Assembly: GCF_006439055.1 (NCBI RefSeq)
Contig: NZ_RCZC01000001.1
Span: forward strand, 310,001 to 374,000
Direction: 5' to 3'
DNA from: Sphingomonas glacialis
GTDB taxonomy: Bacteria; Pseudomonadota; Alphaproteobacteria; Sphingomonadales; Sphingomonadaceae
DNA: 64,000 nt
Part shown: in pieces, positions 8,921 through 17,219 of the stretch
Position numbering within the stretch: position 1 is the first letter of the stretch
Layout of the letters: every line of letters starts with the position of its first letter
Position numbers and translations under genes: made by a program
Notes under the pieces: model-generated
The model's input: only the letters and a program-made list of their open reading frames with translations
Database searches by the model: none
Told to the model about the DNA's origin: nothing

Positions 8921-9769
8921 ATGGCATCCCTCCCGCCCTCGTTCGACCGTTTTGGCGACGATCCGCCCGCCAGCCCGGTCGTGCTGTCCGTACCGCATGC
9001 CGGGCGCGATTATCCGGTCGCGCTGCAGGCCGCATTGCGCGTACCGCTGAGCGCCGTGCGCGTGCTCGAGGATCGTCATATCGATGCCGTCGCGCTGGCC
9101 GCACACGGCCGCGAGACGATGCTCGTGCAGCGCCGCGCGCGCGCCTGGATCGATCTCAACCGGTCAGAGCAGGAACGCGACCCGGTGATCGACGAGGGTG
9201 CCGCCTGGACCTCGCAGCCGCTCGCCACCGCCAAGCTGCGCGGCGGGCTCGGGCTGATCCCGCGGCGCGTGGCGGGCGCGGGCGAGCTGTGGCGGCGGCG
9301 ACTCGACGCCTATGACGTCGCCGCGCGGATCCGCGACGATCATCGGCCGTATCACGCCGTACTGGCGGCAGCGCTCGCCGCGGCGCGCGCGCGGTTCGGA
9401 GTCGCGGTGCTGCTCGACGTACATTCGATGCCGTCGCTCGGCGCTGGCAAGCCGGTCATCGTCCTGGGCGATCGCTTCGGGCGGAGTGCCGCCACGCGCT
9501 TCGTTTCGGCAATCGAGGGGGTGGTCGGCGCTGCAGGCCTGACGGTGGCGCGCAATGCGCCATATGCCGGCGGGCACATCCTCGATACGCAGGCGCGCCC
9601 GGCGACCGGAGTCCATGCGATCCAGATCGAATTCGACCGTACGCTCTATCTCGATCCGGCGGGCGATGCGCCGGGCGACGGGATGCCGGCAATCGCGCGG
9701 CTGCTGCGGCAGGTGATCGACGCGCTCGCCGACGAGGCAACGGGCGCGCGCGCGCTCGCTGCGGAATAA
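8921..9769 (+). CDS. N-formylglutamate amidohydrolase
   Basis: A 282-residue metal-dependent hydrolase of the FGase family, which releases formate and glutamate from N-formylglutamate (last step of one histidine degradation route). Recognisable elements are VVLSVPHAGRDYP near the N-terminus, EDRHID, WIDLNRSEQERDP and VLLDVHSMPS, then IQIEFDRTLYLD toward the end. Start ATG at 8921 gives MASLPPSF; ATG at 8903 is possible. No other hut genes lie nearby, so its in vivo role is open. A terminator facing the opposite strand follows directly. Confidence 0.87.
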   Translation: MASLPPSFDRFGDDPPASPVVLSVPHAGRDYPVALQAALRVPLSAVRVLEDRHIDAVALAAHGRETMLVQRRARAWIDLNRSEQERDPVIDEGAAWTSQPLATAKLRGGLGLIPRRVAGAGELWRRRLDAYDVAARIRDDHRPYHAVLAAALAAARARFGVAVLLDVHSMPSLGAGKPVIVLGDRFGRSAATRFVSAIEGVVGAAGLTVARNAPYAGGHILDTQARPATGVHAIQIEFDRTLYLDPAGDAPGDGMPAIARLLRQVIDALADEATGARALAAE

Positions 9770-9802
9770 AAAAACCACCGCGTGCAATGCAGCACGCGGT
9801 GG
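9768..9802 (-). terminator. Rho-independent terminator (minus strand)
   Basis: An 11-bp stem (9775-9785 with 9792-9802, loop of 6) is followed on the minus strand by seven T residues (A7 at 9768-9774). It ends the candidate small RNA and also transcripts arriving from the cytochrome b561 gene. Confidence 0.88.
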
Positions 9803-9877
9803 CCAAGGTTCAGGGAGGAGGCGCCCTGAAAGGGCGCCGCGCGGTCCCGCGAAAGGGGGGAACACGGGTCCGCGTAC
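9768..9877 (-). ncRNA. Candidate trans-acting small RNA with CU-rich exposed segments
   Basis: About 105-110 bases on the minus strand can fold as three hairpins. The first has stem CGCGG-A-CCCG with CGGG-A-CCGCG (symmetric A/A mismatch) around a loop with six C residues. The second is an 8-bp stem GGCGCCCT/AGGGCGCC (9820-9838). The third is the terminator at 9768-9802. Between the second and third lies unpaired TCCTCCCTGAACCTTGG, able to pair with Shine-Dalgarno sequences. A promoter-like pair sits correctly upstream. The architecture resembles alphaproteobacterial small RNAs with anti-SD motifs (the suhB/alpha-r14 and mmgR/alpha-r8 families, from memory). Targets are unknown. Confidence 0.6.
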
Positions 9878-9881
9878 GATG

Positions 9882-9910
9882 GATATAGGTGGACGCTTTT
9901 CGGCCTTCAA
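9882..9910 (-). promoter_or_regulatory. Promoter-like element for the small RNA candidate
   Basis: Reading the minus strand, TTGAAG (9905-9910), a spacer of exactly 17 bases, and TATATC (9882-9887) form a good sigma-70-type promoter. Transcription would begin near 9875-9877, just where the first hairpin starts. Confidence 0.6.
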
Positions 9911-9938
9911 GGGCAAAAACTGCGCCGGCAACAGTTCG

Positions 9939-10514
9939 TCAGATTTCCGCGCGATCGCGCCGGCGGACCCCCGGGAGCATCCGCGCCAGCACCGCATCGT
10001 GCAGCATGAAATGATGCCGCAGCGCGGCAGCGACATGCGCGACGACCAGTGCCGCCATCGCATAGCCGAGCACCGCATGGGCGCTGTCGCCGATCGCGGC
10101 AGCGTGCGCCGACACCGGCAAATGCGGTACCTCGAACAGACCGAACCAGCGCATCGGATCGCGCGACCCGCGCCCCGCCGAGCCCATCGCCCAGCCTGAC
10201 AGCGGCAGCGCAAGCAGCAGCGCGTAGAAGGCAGCGTGGCTCGCGCGGGCGGCGGCGCGTTCCCAGGACGGCAGGCTCGCGGGGAGCCGCGGCGGGCGAT
10301 GCGTCAACCGCCAGCCGATTCGCGCGAGCGTCAGGGCCAGGACGGTCAGCCCGATCGACTGGTGCAGCGGAATGGCGCCCGCGACGCCGTCGAGCAGCGA
10401 TTCGTGCAGCAGCCCGATCGTCAGATTGACCGCGATCAGCGCGGCGATGATCCAGTGAAACCAGATCGCGCCGCGCGAATAGCGATCGATCCGAACGATC
10501 GCGCTGCGTGCCAT
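9939..10514 (-). CDS. Cytochrome b561-type diheme membrane protein
   Basis: A 191-residue inner-membrane protein with four hydrophobic helices. Histidines at about 20 and 51 (WFHW, PLHQSIG) and at about 146 and 160 (SAHAVLGY, VVAHVAA) sit in the helix positions used for two b hemes in the bacterial b561 family, which transfers electrons from quinol to other carriers or superoxide. The start ATG overlaps the stop of the SapC gene upstream (ATGA), so the two are co-translated. Confidence 0.88.
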   Translation of the reverse strand: MARSAIVRIDRYSRGAIWFHWIIAALIAVNLTIGLLHESLLDGVAGAIPLHQSIGLTVLALTLARIGWRLTHRPPRLPASLPSWERAAARASHAAFYALLLALPLSGWAMGSAGRGSRDPMRWFGLFEVPHLPVSAHAAAIGDSAHAVLGYAMAALVVAHVAAALRHHFMLHDAVLARMLPGVRRRDRAEI

Positions 10515-11284
10515 CAGTTGACGAGCTGCGGCACCGGTGCCTTGCCCAGACGCACCTGCCGATCGAAGATCTGCGGCAGCGTCGAGAGCGAGAAGAGATG
10601 CGCGTAGATCAGCGGGAGCAGACCCGACTTCTGGATCTTGCGCAGCTGATCGCCGCGCAGCTCGTTGAGCTTCTCTTCATTGACCATCTGGAAGCCGCGA
10701 TAGATGAAGGGCTGCTCGTTGCCCTCGACCTGCAGCGTGACTTCGCCTTCCATCAGCAGGCCGAGCTCGCGCAGTTCGACCATGAAGTTGGCGGTGCGGG
10801 CGCCGGCCTGTTCGAACTGCTCGTTGAAGCTCAGGATGTTCTGCACGACCTCGGTCGGCTTGCCATCGGCGAACAGCGCCTCGCCGTCGTCGAACGCGCC
10901 GATCGCCTCGCCGGTCGGATCGAAGCAGAGCGACAGTTCCTCGGCATCGGGGCGCAGCCGCGCGAGCATGAAGGGATAGCGGCGGACATAGGCCGGGACA
11001 TAGACCGTGTCCTCGGTCAGCTTGCCGTCGTCGCCAATGAAGACGTTGACGCCCTCGTTGAGGCCCATCAGCGCGATCGGGATCGCATCGTCGCCGCTGG
11101 TGAAGACGATCGGCAGCGTGCGCTGCGCCATGACAAACTCGTCGACGGTCACGGGGATCGCATGCTGGCCGACCAGGAAGGTCGCACGGTCGAGCATGCG
11201 CATCTTGAAGGCGGCATGCGTCTCGCTCGAAAGCGGCTCGAGCGCGTTGTAGAAGAGCGGAAGCGATTGCGGCGCGCTGGCCAT
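10514..11284 (-). CDS. SapC family protein
   Basis: A 256-residue protein of the SapC family: N-terminal PLFYNALEPL, central YPFMLARL near the middle, and the region ILSFNEQFEQ followed by GFQMVNEEKLNEL. The name comes from a Campylobacter S-layer-associated gene, but most proteobacterial members have no demonstrated function. No signal peptide is visible. It is transcribed with the cytochrome b561 gene (4-base overlap). Family call firm, role unknown. Confidence 0.85.
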   Translation of the reverse strand: MASAPQSLPLFYNALEPLSSETHAAFKMRMLDRATFLVGQHAIPVTVDEFVMAQRTLPIVFTSGDDAIPIALMGLNEGVNVFIGDDGKLTEDTVYVPAYVRRYPFMLARLRPDAEELSLCFDPTGEAIGAFDDGEALFADGKPTEVVQNILSFNEQFEQAGARTANFMVELRELGLLMEGEVTLQVEGNEQPFIYRGFQMVNEEKLNELRGDQLRKIQKSGLLPLIYAHLFSLSTLPQIFDRQVRLGKAPVPQLVN

Positions 11285-11343
11285 CGGGATTCTCCATCGA
11301 ACGTCAAAGCGCTGCGGTTTGCTACGCCGGATGGCCGCTGGCT

Positions 11344-12807
11344 CTATGGTGCGGCAGGGTTTTCCGCAAGGCCGAGCAGTTTGTCGGGGTTCATCAGCCC
11401 CTGCGGATCGAGCCCGGCCTTGATCGCGCGTAGCGCCGCCATCCGCGCGGGCGACGACAGTCGGGCGAGTTCGGCGCGCTTCATCTGGCCGATGCCGTGT
11501 TCGGCCGAGATCGATCCGCCCGCCGCGACGACGAGATCATGGACGAAGCGCGTGACGATCGGAGCATCCTCCGCATACCAGCGCGCCGCATCGGCCCCCG
11601 CGGGGGCACGGACGTGAAAATGGACATTGCCGTCGCCGAGATGCCCGAAGGCGGTCGCGTGGCTGCCGGGGAAGCGCGCTTCGGCGGCGGCGGCGGCCTC
11701 GATCATGAAGCGCGGCATCGTCGCCACGGGGACCGAGATGTCGTGCTGCATCGCCGGACCGCTCGCGCGCTCGGCTTCCGACAGCGAATCGCGGATCCGC
11801 CAGAACGCCTCGGCCTGTGCCTCCGACGCCGCGATCGTCGCATCGGCCGCCTGCCCGTCGGCGAGTGCGGGCGCGAGCAGACGTTCGAGCAGCTCGGCGG
11901 GCGCCTCGGCGGTAGGATCGGTCGCGACGGCTTCGATCAGCACGTGCCAGCGATGCTGGGTCGCGAGCGGGGCGCGCGTGCCGGGGATATGCTTGAGCAC
12001 CTGCGCGAGCGAATCGCCCGAGACGATCTCGAAACTCTCGATCGTGTCGGTCCGCCGCTCGAGCCGGCGCAGCAAAGCGAGCGCGGTTTCGGGATCCGCG
12101 AGACCGACCCACGCCACCGCACGCTGCGCGATCGCCGGGTAGAGCCGCAGCGTCACCGCAGTGAGGATGCCGAGCGTGCCCTCGGCACCGATCAGCAGAT
12201 GATCGAGATCATAGCCGCGATTGTCCTTCTTCAGCGCGGCGAGACCGTCATGGATTTCGCCATTGGGGAGCACCGCCTCGACGCCGGCCACCAGCCCGCG
12301 CATCGTCCCGAAGCGCAGCACCTGCGTGCCGCCGGCATTGGTCGAGGCAAGCCCCCCGATCGTCGCGCTGCCGCGCGCGCCGAGCGTCAGCGGGAAGCGC
12401 ATCCCTTCCGCCTCGGCCGCCGCATGGAGATTGGCGAGGATCACCCCGGCCTCGGCGACCGCCAGCCCGGCGGCGGGATCGATCGAGCGGATCCGGTTCA
12501 TCCGGCGCAGCGAAACGATCAGCGCCGAGCCATCGACAGGCGGGGTCGCCCCGCCGACCATCGAGGTGTTGCCTCCTTGCGGGACGAGCGGAACGCCATG
12601 CTCGGCGGCGAGCCGCATCACCGTGGCGACCGCCGCGGTGCTGTCGGGCGAGAGGATCGCCGGGCTGCGGCCGTGGTACCGCCCGCGCCAATCGTCGAGC
12701 CATGGCGCGATATCGCCGGGGTCGGTCGTCACCGCCGCATCGCCGAGCGCGGCGCGCACCGCGTCGATGAGGCTGGTCTGGCGCGGACTCGGCTGTATTG
12801 TGGTCAT
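11344..12807 (-). CDS. FAD-linked oxidase (D-lactate / D-2-hydroxyglutarate dehydrogenase-like)
   Basis: A 487-residue PCMH-type flavoprotein. The FAD-binding motif PQGGNTSMVGG lies in the N-terminal third with GLASTNAGGTQVLRFG further on. The C-terminal cap has FGHLGDGNVHFHV and AEHGIGQMKR. These fit the family oxidising D-2-hydroxy acids (D-lactate, D-2-hydroxyglutarate, glycolate oxidase GlcD); the exact acid cannot be fixed. The start at 12805-12807 (MTTIQPS) is preferred to a longer frame whose extra 77 residues are arginine-rich junk over the promoter region and a 12-bp repeat array. Confidence 0.87.
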   Translation of the reverse strand: MTTIQPSPRQTSLIDAVRAALGDAAVTTDPGDIAPWLDDWRGRYHGRSPAILSPDSTAAVATVMRLAAEHGVPLVPQGGNTSMVGGATPPVDGSALIVSLRRMNRIRSIDPAAGLAVAEAGVILANLHAAAEAEGMRFPLTLGARGSATIGGLASTNAGGTQVLRFGTMRGLVAGVEAVLPNGEIHDGLAALKKDNRGYDLDHLLIGAEGTLGILTAVTLRLYPAIAQRAVAWVGLADPETALALLRRLERRTDTIESFEIVSGDSLAQVLKHIPGTRAPLATQHRWHVLIEAVATDPTAEAPAELLERLLAPALADGQAADATIAASEAQAEAFWRIRDSLSEAERASGPAMQHDISVPVATMPRFMIEAAAAAEARFPGSHATAFGHLGDGNVHFHVRAPAGADAARWYAEDAPIVTRFVHDLVVAAGGSISAEHGIGQMKRAELARLSSPARMAALRAIKAGLDPQGLMNPDKLLGLAENPAAP

Positions 12808-12837
12808 GTCCGAGCCTCTATCACTGCCATTCGCCCG

Positions 12838-12873
12838 CCGCCAATTCCTCCGCCAATTCATCCGGCAATTCAT
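12838..12873. repeat. Three tandem 12-bp repeats in a divergent promoter region
   Basis: Three head-to-tail units close to CCGCCAATTCAT (12838-12849, 12850-12861, 12862-12873; one or two differences per unit) lie between the start of the FAD oxidase and that of the secreted protein. The period is near one helical turn. They could be operator sites or a replication-slippage product. Confidence 0.7.
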
Positions 12874-12910
12874 CCGTTGTTCAAGCCTCTCTGGTAACCC
12901 CGCGTCCTCA

Positions 12911-13366
12911 ATGCCGAACCTGGTCCTACCGTCCGCCCTGTTGCTTGCGCTTGCCCCGGCGGCTTCCGCCGAGATGGGCCCGTTCGATCGTGTCGAACTG
13001 GCCCATCTGTCGATCCACCAGCGAATCGTGATCCGCATTCCGCGCGTCTTCGGGCGACGCTATGAGGAGCGCGCGGACTTTGCCGAACAGCGCTGGACGA
13101 CCAAGAAGGGCCCGAAATGCGTGCCGATGGGCGCGCTCGAGGGCGCGGTGATCACCGGCACCGATAGCGTCGATCTGCTCGTCACAGACGGCACGCGGTT
13201 GCGCGCCGAATTCGACGACGATTGTCCCGCGCTCGATTTCTATTCGGGATTGTACGTAAAGGGCACGTCGGACGGGATGGTCTGCGCCGACCGCGACTCG
13301 ATCCGCTCGCGCTCGGGGAGCGCGTGCAAAATCGACCGATTCCGGCGACTCGTTGCGAAGCGATAG
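12911..13366 (+). CDS. Small secreted protein of unknown function
   Basis: A 151-residue protein with an N-terminal signal peptide (hydrophobic LVLPSALLLALAPAASA, about residues 4-20) and a short mature domain with four cysteines (KCVP, DDCPALDFY, MVCAD, SACKID) that could form two disulfides. The pattern looks like a small periplasmic protein found in sphingomonads, but I do not recognise the family. The start at 12911 is chosen because the signal peptide begins there; the longer in-frame extension overlaps the divergent oxidase gene. The upstream region holds the 12-bp tandem repeats. Confidence 0.72.
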   Translation: MPNLVLPSALLLALAPAASAEMGPFDRVELAHLSIHQRIVIRIPRVFGRRYEERADFAEQRWTTKKGPKCVPMGALEGAVITGTDSVDLLVTDGTRLRAEFDDDCPALDFYSGLYVKGTSDGMVCADRDSIRSRSGSACKIDRFRRLVAKR

Positions 13367-13465
13367 GCGCCGCGATGCCCTTTTTCTTGACATTCGCGGC
13401 TTAATCCGCAAGCGCTTTGCGTCGTTCGTGGGCGCTTTCGCCCCGGCGCTTTTTCCGGACACCGC

Positions 13466-15199
13466 ATGACTTTTGCCGATCTCGGCCTTTCCGATGAACT
13501 CCAGCGCGCCGTCAACGAGTCGGGCTATACCGAGCCGACTCCGATCCAGGCGAGCGCGATCCCCTCGATCCTGATGGGCAAGGACTTGGTCGCCGTCGCA
13601 CAGACGGGCACCGGCAAGACCGCAGCCTTCGTGCTGCCGATGATCGACATCCTCGGCGAGGGCCGCAGCCGCGCCCGGATGCCGCGCACGCTGATCCTCG
13701 AGCCGACGCGCGAACTGGCCGCGCAGGTCGCCGAGAATTTCGAGAAATACGGCAAGTATCACAAGCTCTCGATGGCGCTGCTGATTGGCGGCGTTTCGAT
13801 GGGCGACCAGACCGCCGCGCTCGAAAAGGGCGTCGACGTCCTGATCGCCACGCCTGGGCGCCTGATGGACCTGTTCGGGCGGGGCAAGATCCTGCTGACC
13901 GGCTGTTCGATGCTGGTGATCGACGAGGCCGACCGGATGCTCGACATGGGGTTCATCCCCGACATCGAGGAAATCTGCACCAAGCTGCCCAAGACGCGGC
14001 AGACCTTGCTCTTCTCGGCGACGATGCCGCCGCCGATCAAGAAGCTCGCCGACAAGTTCCTCGACAATCCCAAGACGATCGAAGTCGCGCGCCCCGCGAC
14101 CGCCAACGTCAATATCAAGCAGTGGCTGGTCCATGTCACCGCCGCCAAGAAGCGCGACAAATTGATCGAGCTGCTGCGCCAGGAAGACGTCAAGACCGGG
14201 ATCATCTTCTCGAACCGCAAGACGACGGTGCGCGAGCTCAACAAGGCGCTCCAGCGCGCCGGCTTCGCGTCGAGCGAGATCCATGGCGACATGGAGCAGT
14301 CGCAGCGCATCGCCGAGCTCGACCGCTTCAAGAAGGGCGAGGTCAGCATCCTGGTCGCCTCCGACGTCGCGGCACGCGGGATCGACGTGAAGGGCGTGAG
14401 CCATGTCTTCAACTTCGATGCGCCGTGGCATCCGGACGATTATGTCCACCGCATCGGCCGCACCGGTCGCGCCGGCGCGACGGGGATCGCCTTCACCTTC
14501 GCGACGCCCGACGATGTCGAGAACATCCAGAATATCGAGAAGCTGACCGGGTTGAAGATCGAGCGCTATGAAGCGGGCGAAGCGCCCGTCGTCGCGTCCG
14601 ACGAGGCCGAAGCGCCGCGCGCCGCGACCAAGGCGCGGCGTCGCCCGAAGGCGGCAGGGAAGCCCGAGGTTGCAGCGGCCGAGGTCGCAGCCGTCGAGGA
14701 CGTGGCGCCGGCCGAGGCCGAACGCCCGGCCCGCGAAGCGCGTGCGCCGCGTGCCGAGCGGCCTGCGCGTGAGGAGCGTCCCGCTCGCGAAGAGCGCCCC
14801 GCCCGTGAGGAACGTCCTGCCCGCGAAGAACGCGCGGCCCGTGAGGAACGTCCCGCTCGCGAAGAGCGTCCGGTGCGCGAGGAGCGGCCCGCTCGCGAAG
14901 AGCGCACGGCGCGTGAGGAACGTCCCGCCCGCGAAGAACGCACGGCGCGCGAGGAACGTCTCGCCCGTGAAGAGCGCACGGCGCGCGAGGAACGTCCCGC
15001 TCGCGAAGAGCGCACGGCGCGCGAGGAGCGTCCCGCCCGCGAAGCACGACCGCAGCGCGACACGCGCACCGGGCGCGAGACCGGAGCGCCCCGCGCCGAG
15101 GTCGCTAACCAGATCGAACCGATCGACGCGGTCGATGATGGGGGCTGGAATGGGCCGATGCCGGCATTCCTGCTCGCCAAGCTGACATTGACCGCTTGA
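13466..15199 (+). CDS. DEAD-box ATP-dependent RNA helicase with hexapeptide-repeat tail
   Basis: A 577-residue RNA helicase. Core motifs are in order: Q-motif region TEPTPIQASAIP, motif I AQTGTGKT, PTRELAAQ, TPGR, motif II DEADRMLDMGF, motif III SAT, then RecA2 with HRIGRTGRAG (motif VI). This core matches the RhlE-like group used in ribosome assembly and RNA turnover at low temperature. Residues after about 380 are a low-complexity Arg/Glu/Ala/Pro tail, including about 16 hexapeptides of the type PAREER (about residues 433-528). Such basic or mixed-charge tails usually help RNA binding or phase separation. Confidence 0.93.
   Translation: MTFADLGLSDELQRAVNESGYTEPTPIQASAIPSILMGKDLVAVAQTGTGKTAAFVLPMIDILGEGRSRARMPRTLILEPTRELAAQVAENFEKYGKYHKLSMALLIGGVSMGDQTAALEKGVDVLIATPGRLMDLFGRGKILLTGCSMLVIDEADRMLDMGFIPDIEEICTKLPKTRQTLLFSATMPPPIKKLADKFLDNPKTIEVARPATANVNIKQWLVHVTAAKKRDKLIELLRQEDVKTGIIFSNRKTTVRELNKALQRAGFASSEIHGDMEQSQRIAELDRFKKGEVSILVASDVAARGIDVKGVSHVFNFDAPWHPDDYVHRIGRTGRAGATGIAFTFATPDDVENIQNIEKLTGLKIERYEAGEAPVVASDEAEAPRAATKARRRPKAAGKPEVAAAEVAAVEDVAPAEAERPAREARAPRAERPAREERPAREERPAREERPAREERAAREERPAREERPVREERPAREERTAREERPAREERTAREERLAREERTAREERPAREERTAREERPAREARPQRDTRTGRETGAPRAEVANQIEPIDAVDDGGWNGPMPAFLLAKLTLTA
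14762..15049 (+). repeat. Coding tandem repeat, about 16 units of 18 bp
   Basis: Inside the helicase gene, 18-bp units encode PAREER, TAREER, AAREER, PVREER or LAREER 15 times and end with a degenerate PAREAR. Synonymous third-base differences between units show they are not freshly slipped, though copy number is likely to vary between strains. Confidence 0.92.
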
Positions 15200-15566
15200 G
15201 CTGACGGCGCGCGGGATAAGCGACCGGCTCCGCAGCTTGCGGGATCGGCTGCTGCGGACCGCTCGCAACGGGTCATGGCCGGTCCACGAAAGGCGGTTCC
15301 CCTCTTTAGCCCTTCCCCGAGAACCGGGAGTGCGGGGTCGATCATGCCGGGGGCATGGTCGACCCCACGCTGGCGACCGCCAGCCTTCTTAAGGCTGTTG
15401 GTGGAGGCGGCCGCCGCAAGCGATGCGTTCGCGGCGAGACCCCCTACACCCATCTCTCAGTGCTCAGGCGTTCAAGCGAGATCGCGCTCCCCCGGCACGA
15501 TCTTGGCCCATGTGGGCAGGCCAAAGCTCTACTGCCCTCCCCCCGCTGCGCGAGGGAGGATTTGGG
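15200..15566. other. Intergenic stretch with one long hairpin
   Basis: The 367 bases between the convergent helicase and GST genes contain no supported gene. The only notable structure is a near-perfect inverted repeat at 15330-15368. Confidence 0.5.
15330..15368. repeat. Long inverted repeat between convergent genes
   Basis: The arms GGGGTCGATCATGCC (15334-15348) and GGCATGGTCGACCCC (15352-15366) pair over 15 positions with one T-G, around a 3-base loop. No T-run follows on either strand, so it is not a standard intrinsic terminator, but its position suggests a role in ending convergent transcripts. Confidence 0.65.
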
Positions 15567-16181
15567 TTACGCCGCCTGCGCGATCAACGCGTCGTCGATC
15601 TCGCCCGCGCGCGTGTACGCCGGGCGGCTGAGGATGCGACCGAGATACTCCTCGAACACCGGCAGCTTCGGCAGCGAGCCGAACATCACCCCCCAGGCGA
15701 CTTGCGACCCGACATAGACGTCGGCCGCGCTGAAGGACGCGCCCGCGATGTACGGGCTCGCCGACACCGCCTTCTCCAGCACATCGACCATCAGGTCGAA
15801 ATGGCCGTAGCCCGCCAGGCGCTGCTGGTCGCCGGTCGGTGCCACGCCGAGCGACTTGTTGGTCACGGCTTGATCGACCGGCCCCGCTGCAAAGAACATC
15901 CAGCGATAATAATCGGCGCGCTCGCCGAGCGGCGGGGCGAGCCCGGCCTCGGGAAAGGCATCGGCGAGATAGGCGCAGATCGCCGCGCCCTCGGTCACGA
16001 CATGCCCGTCATGGACGATCGCGGGCACCTTCCCCATCGGATTGATCGACAGATACGGCTCAGCCTTCATCGTCGTCGCATAATCGAGCACGACCGTCTC
16101 ATACGGCGCGCCAACCTCCTCGAGCATCCAGCGGGCGATGCGCCCACGCGACATCGGGTTGGTATAGAAGGTCAGTGCCAT
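15567..16181 (-). CDS. Glutathione S-transferase family protein
   Basis: A 204-residue cytosolic GST. The thioredoxin-like N-terminal domain shows FYTNPMSRGR (catalytic Ser position), INPMGKVPAIVHDG with the cis-proline, and the glutathione-binding TEGAAICAYLAD. The C-terminal half is helical. The sequence resembles bacterial beta/theta-like GSTs that detoxify electrophiles. It stands alone: the helicase is convergent and the next gene upstream is separated by about 65 bases. Confidence 0.88.
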   Translation of the reverse strand: MALTFYTNPMSRGRIARWMLEEVGAPYETVVLDYATTMKAEPYLSINPMGKVPAIVHDGHVVTEGAAICAYLADAFPEAGLAPPLGERADYYRWMFFAAGPVDQAVTNKSLGVAPTGDQQRLAGYGHFDLMVDVLEKAVSASPYIAGASFSAADVYVGSQVAWGVMFGSLPKLPVFEEYLGRILSRPAYTRAGEIDDALIAQAA

Positions 16182-16246
16182 GATCGTTTCCCCGAATCGT
16201 TCTATCAGAACATTAGAAGAACATTACTGAGCCGAAACGTCAATCC

Positions 16247-17119
16247 TCAGAGCGACTTTCCGAACAGCGCCAGCATCCGTGCCCACGCCTTGTCAGCCTG
16301 CGCCGCATTGTAGACCTTGCTGTCGGGCGGGGTCCAACCGTGCATCGTGCCGGCATAGACCTCGATCTCGGCGGGCAATTTCGCCGCAGCGAAAGCGGTG
16401 CGCAGCGTGTCCTTCGCCGCGGGATCGCGCGCGTCGTCGTTCGCGGCGATCGCGATGAGGTAGCTCGCCTTCATCTTCGGGATCAGCAGATGCGGGCTGT
16501 CGGGTTTGTCGGTGGCGAGCCCGCCGCCGTGGAAGGTCGCGCCGGCGCGAACCCGCGCCGGGTTGGCGGCGGCGGTGCGCATCACCATCGGGCCACCCAT
16601 GCAATAGCCCGTGGTGGCGAGACCCTTGGCGCGATCGACCTGCTTCTGCGCGTCGAGCCAGGCGGTGAAGGCGAGCGCATCGCGCGTCGTGCCGTCGGTG
16701 CTGAGCGCCTGGACATAGGGCATGATCTTGGCGCGCACCTCGGGCTGCCCGAAATCCTCGCCGGCTGCGATGATCGGGGCTTTGACCGAGCGGTAGAATT
16801 GGTTGACGACCAGCACGGCATAGCCCGACTGCGCGAGCCGGTCGGCCATCTGCCGGAACGCCGGGCGCAACCCCATGATGTCGGGCCAGACGAGCACGCC
16901 GGGCGCCTTGCCGGTCGCGGGTGCGACGAAATAGGCGTCGGCCTTGCCGTCGGGCGTGTCGATCACGACGTCGCGCCCGGCGATCTTGGCGGCGTTGGCG
17001 GGTGCCGGCAGCAGCATCGCGAGCCCGGCAGCGCCGGCGATCGTCGTGAAGCCGCGGCGGGTGAGCGAGGGATCGGCGAGATGCGCGTCGTTCTCGGCCA
17101 CGGTGAAGTCGTCACACAT
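16247..17119 (-). CDS. Tat-exported dienelactone hydrolase family protein
   Basis: A 290-residue alpha/beta hydrolase of the dienelactone hydrolase type. The N-terminus carries a twin-arginine signal, LTRRGFTTIAGAAGLAMLL (about residues 19-37), so it is exported folded. Catalytic triad candidates are Cys173 in GYCMGG, Asp228 (ANDDARDP) and His260 (TMHGW). Cys as nucleophile is characteristic of this family. Classical members open dienelactones in chloroaromatic degradation, but exported homologues have unknown substrates. Confidence 0.88.
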   Translation of the reverse strand: MCDDFTVAENDAHLADPSLTRRGFTTIAGAAGLAMLLPAPANAAKIAGRDVVIDTPDGKADAYFVAPATGKAPGVLVWPDIMGLRPAFRQMADRLAQSGYAVLVVNQFYRSVKAPIIAAGEDFGQPEVRAKIMPYVQALSTDGTTRDALAFTAWLDAQKQVDRAKGLATTGYCMGGPMVMRTAAANPARVRAGATFHGGGLATDKPDSPHLLIPKMKASYLIAIAANDDARDPAAKDTLRTAFAAAKLPAEIEVYAGTMHGWTPPDSKVYNAAQADKAWARMLALFGKSL

Positions 17120-17219
17120 CGGTCTCTCTCCTCACGAGTCGCCGTTCAGGCGTTCGCCGTACCATAGGGAAATTTATCGCGACGGATATCCTGCCGATCC
17201 ACCCCGGCACCGGGAGGAT

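Noticed and set aside
14762..15049. Regular 18-bp repeats considered as a CRISPR-like array
   Set aside because: Units abut without spacers, are in frame within the helicase and translate to PAREER; no cas genes are nearby.
12926..15268. 780-codon open frame antisense to the helicase and the secreted protein
   Set aside because: The FASGTFLARRAL-type repetition in it is just the reverse reading of the PAREER repeats; no protein family.
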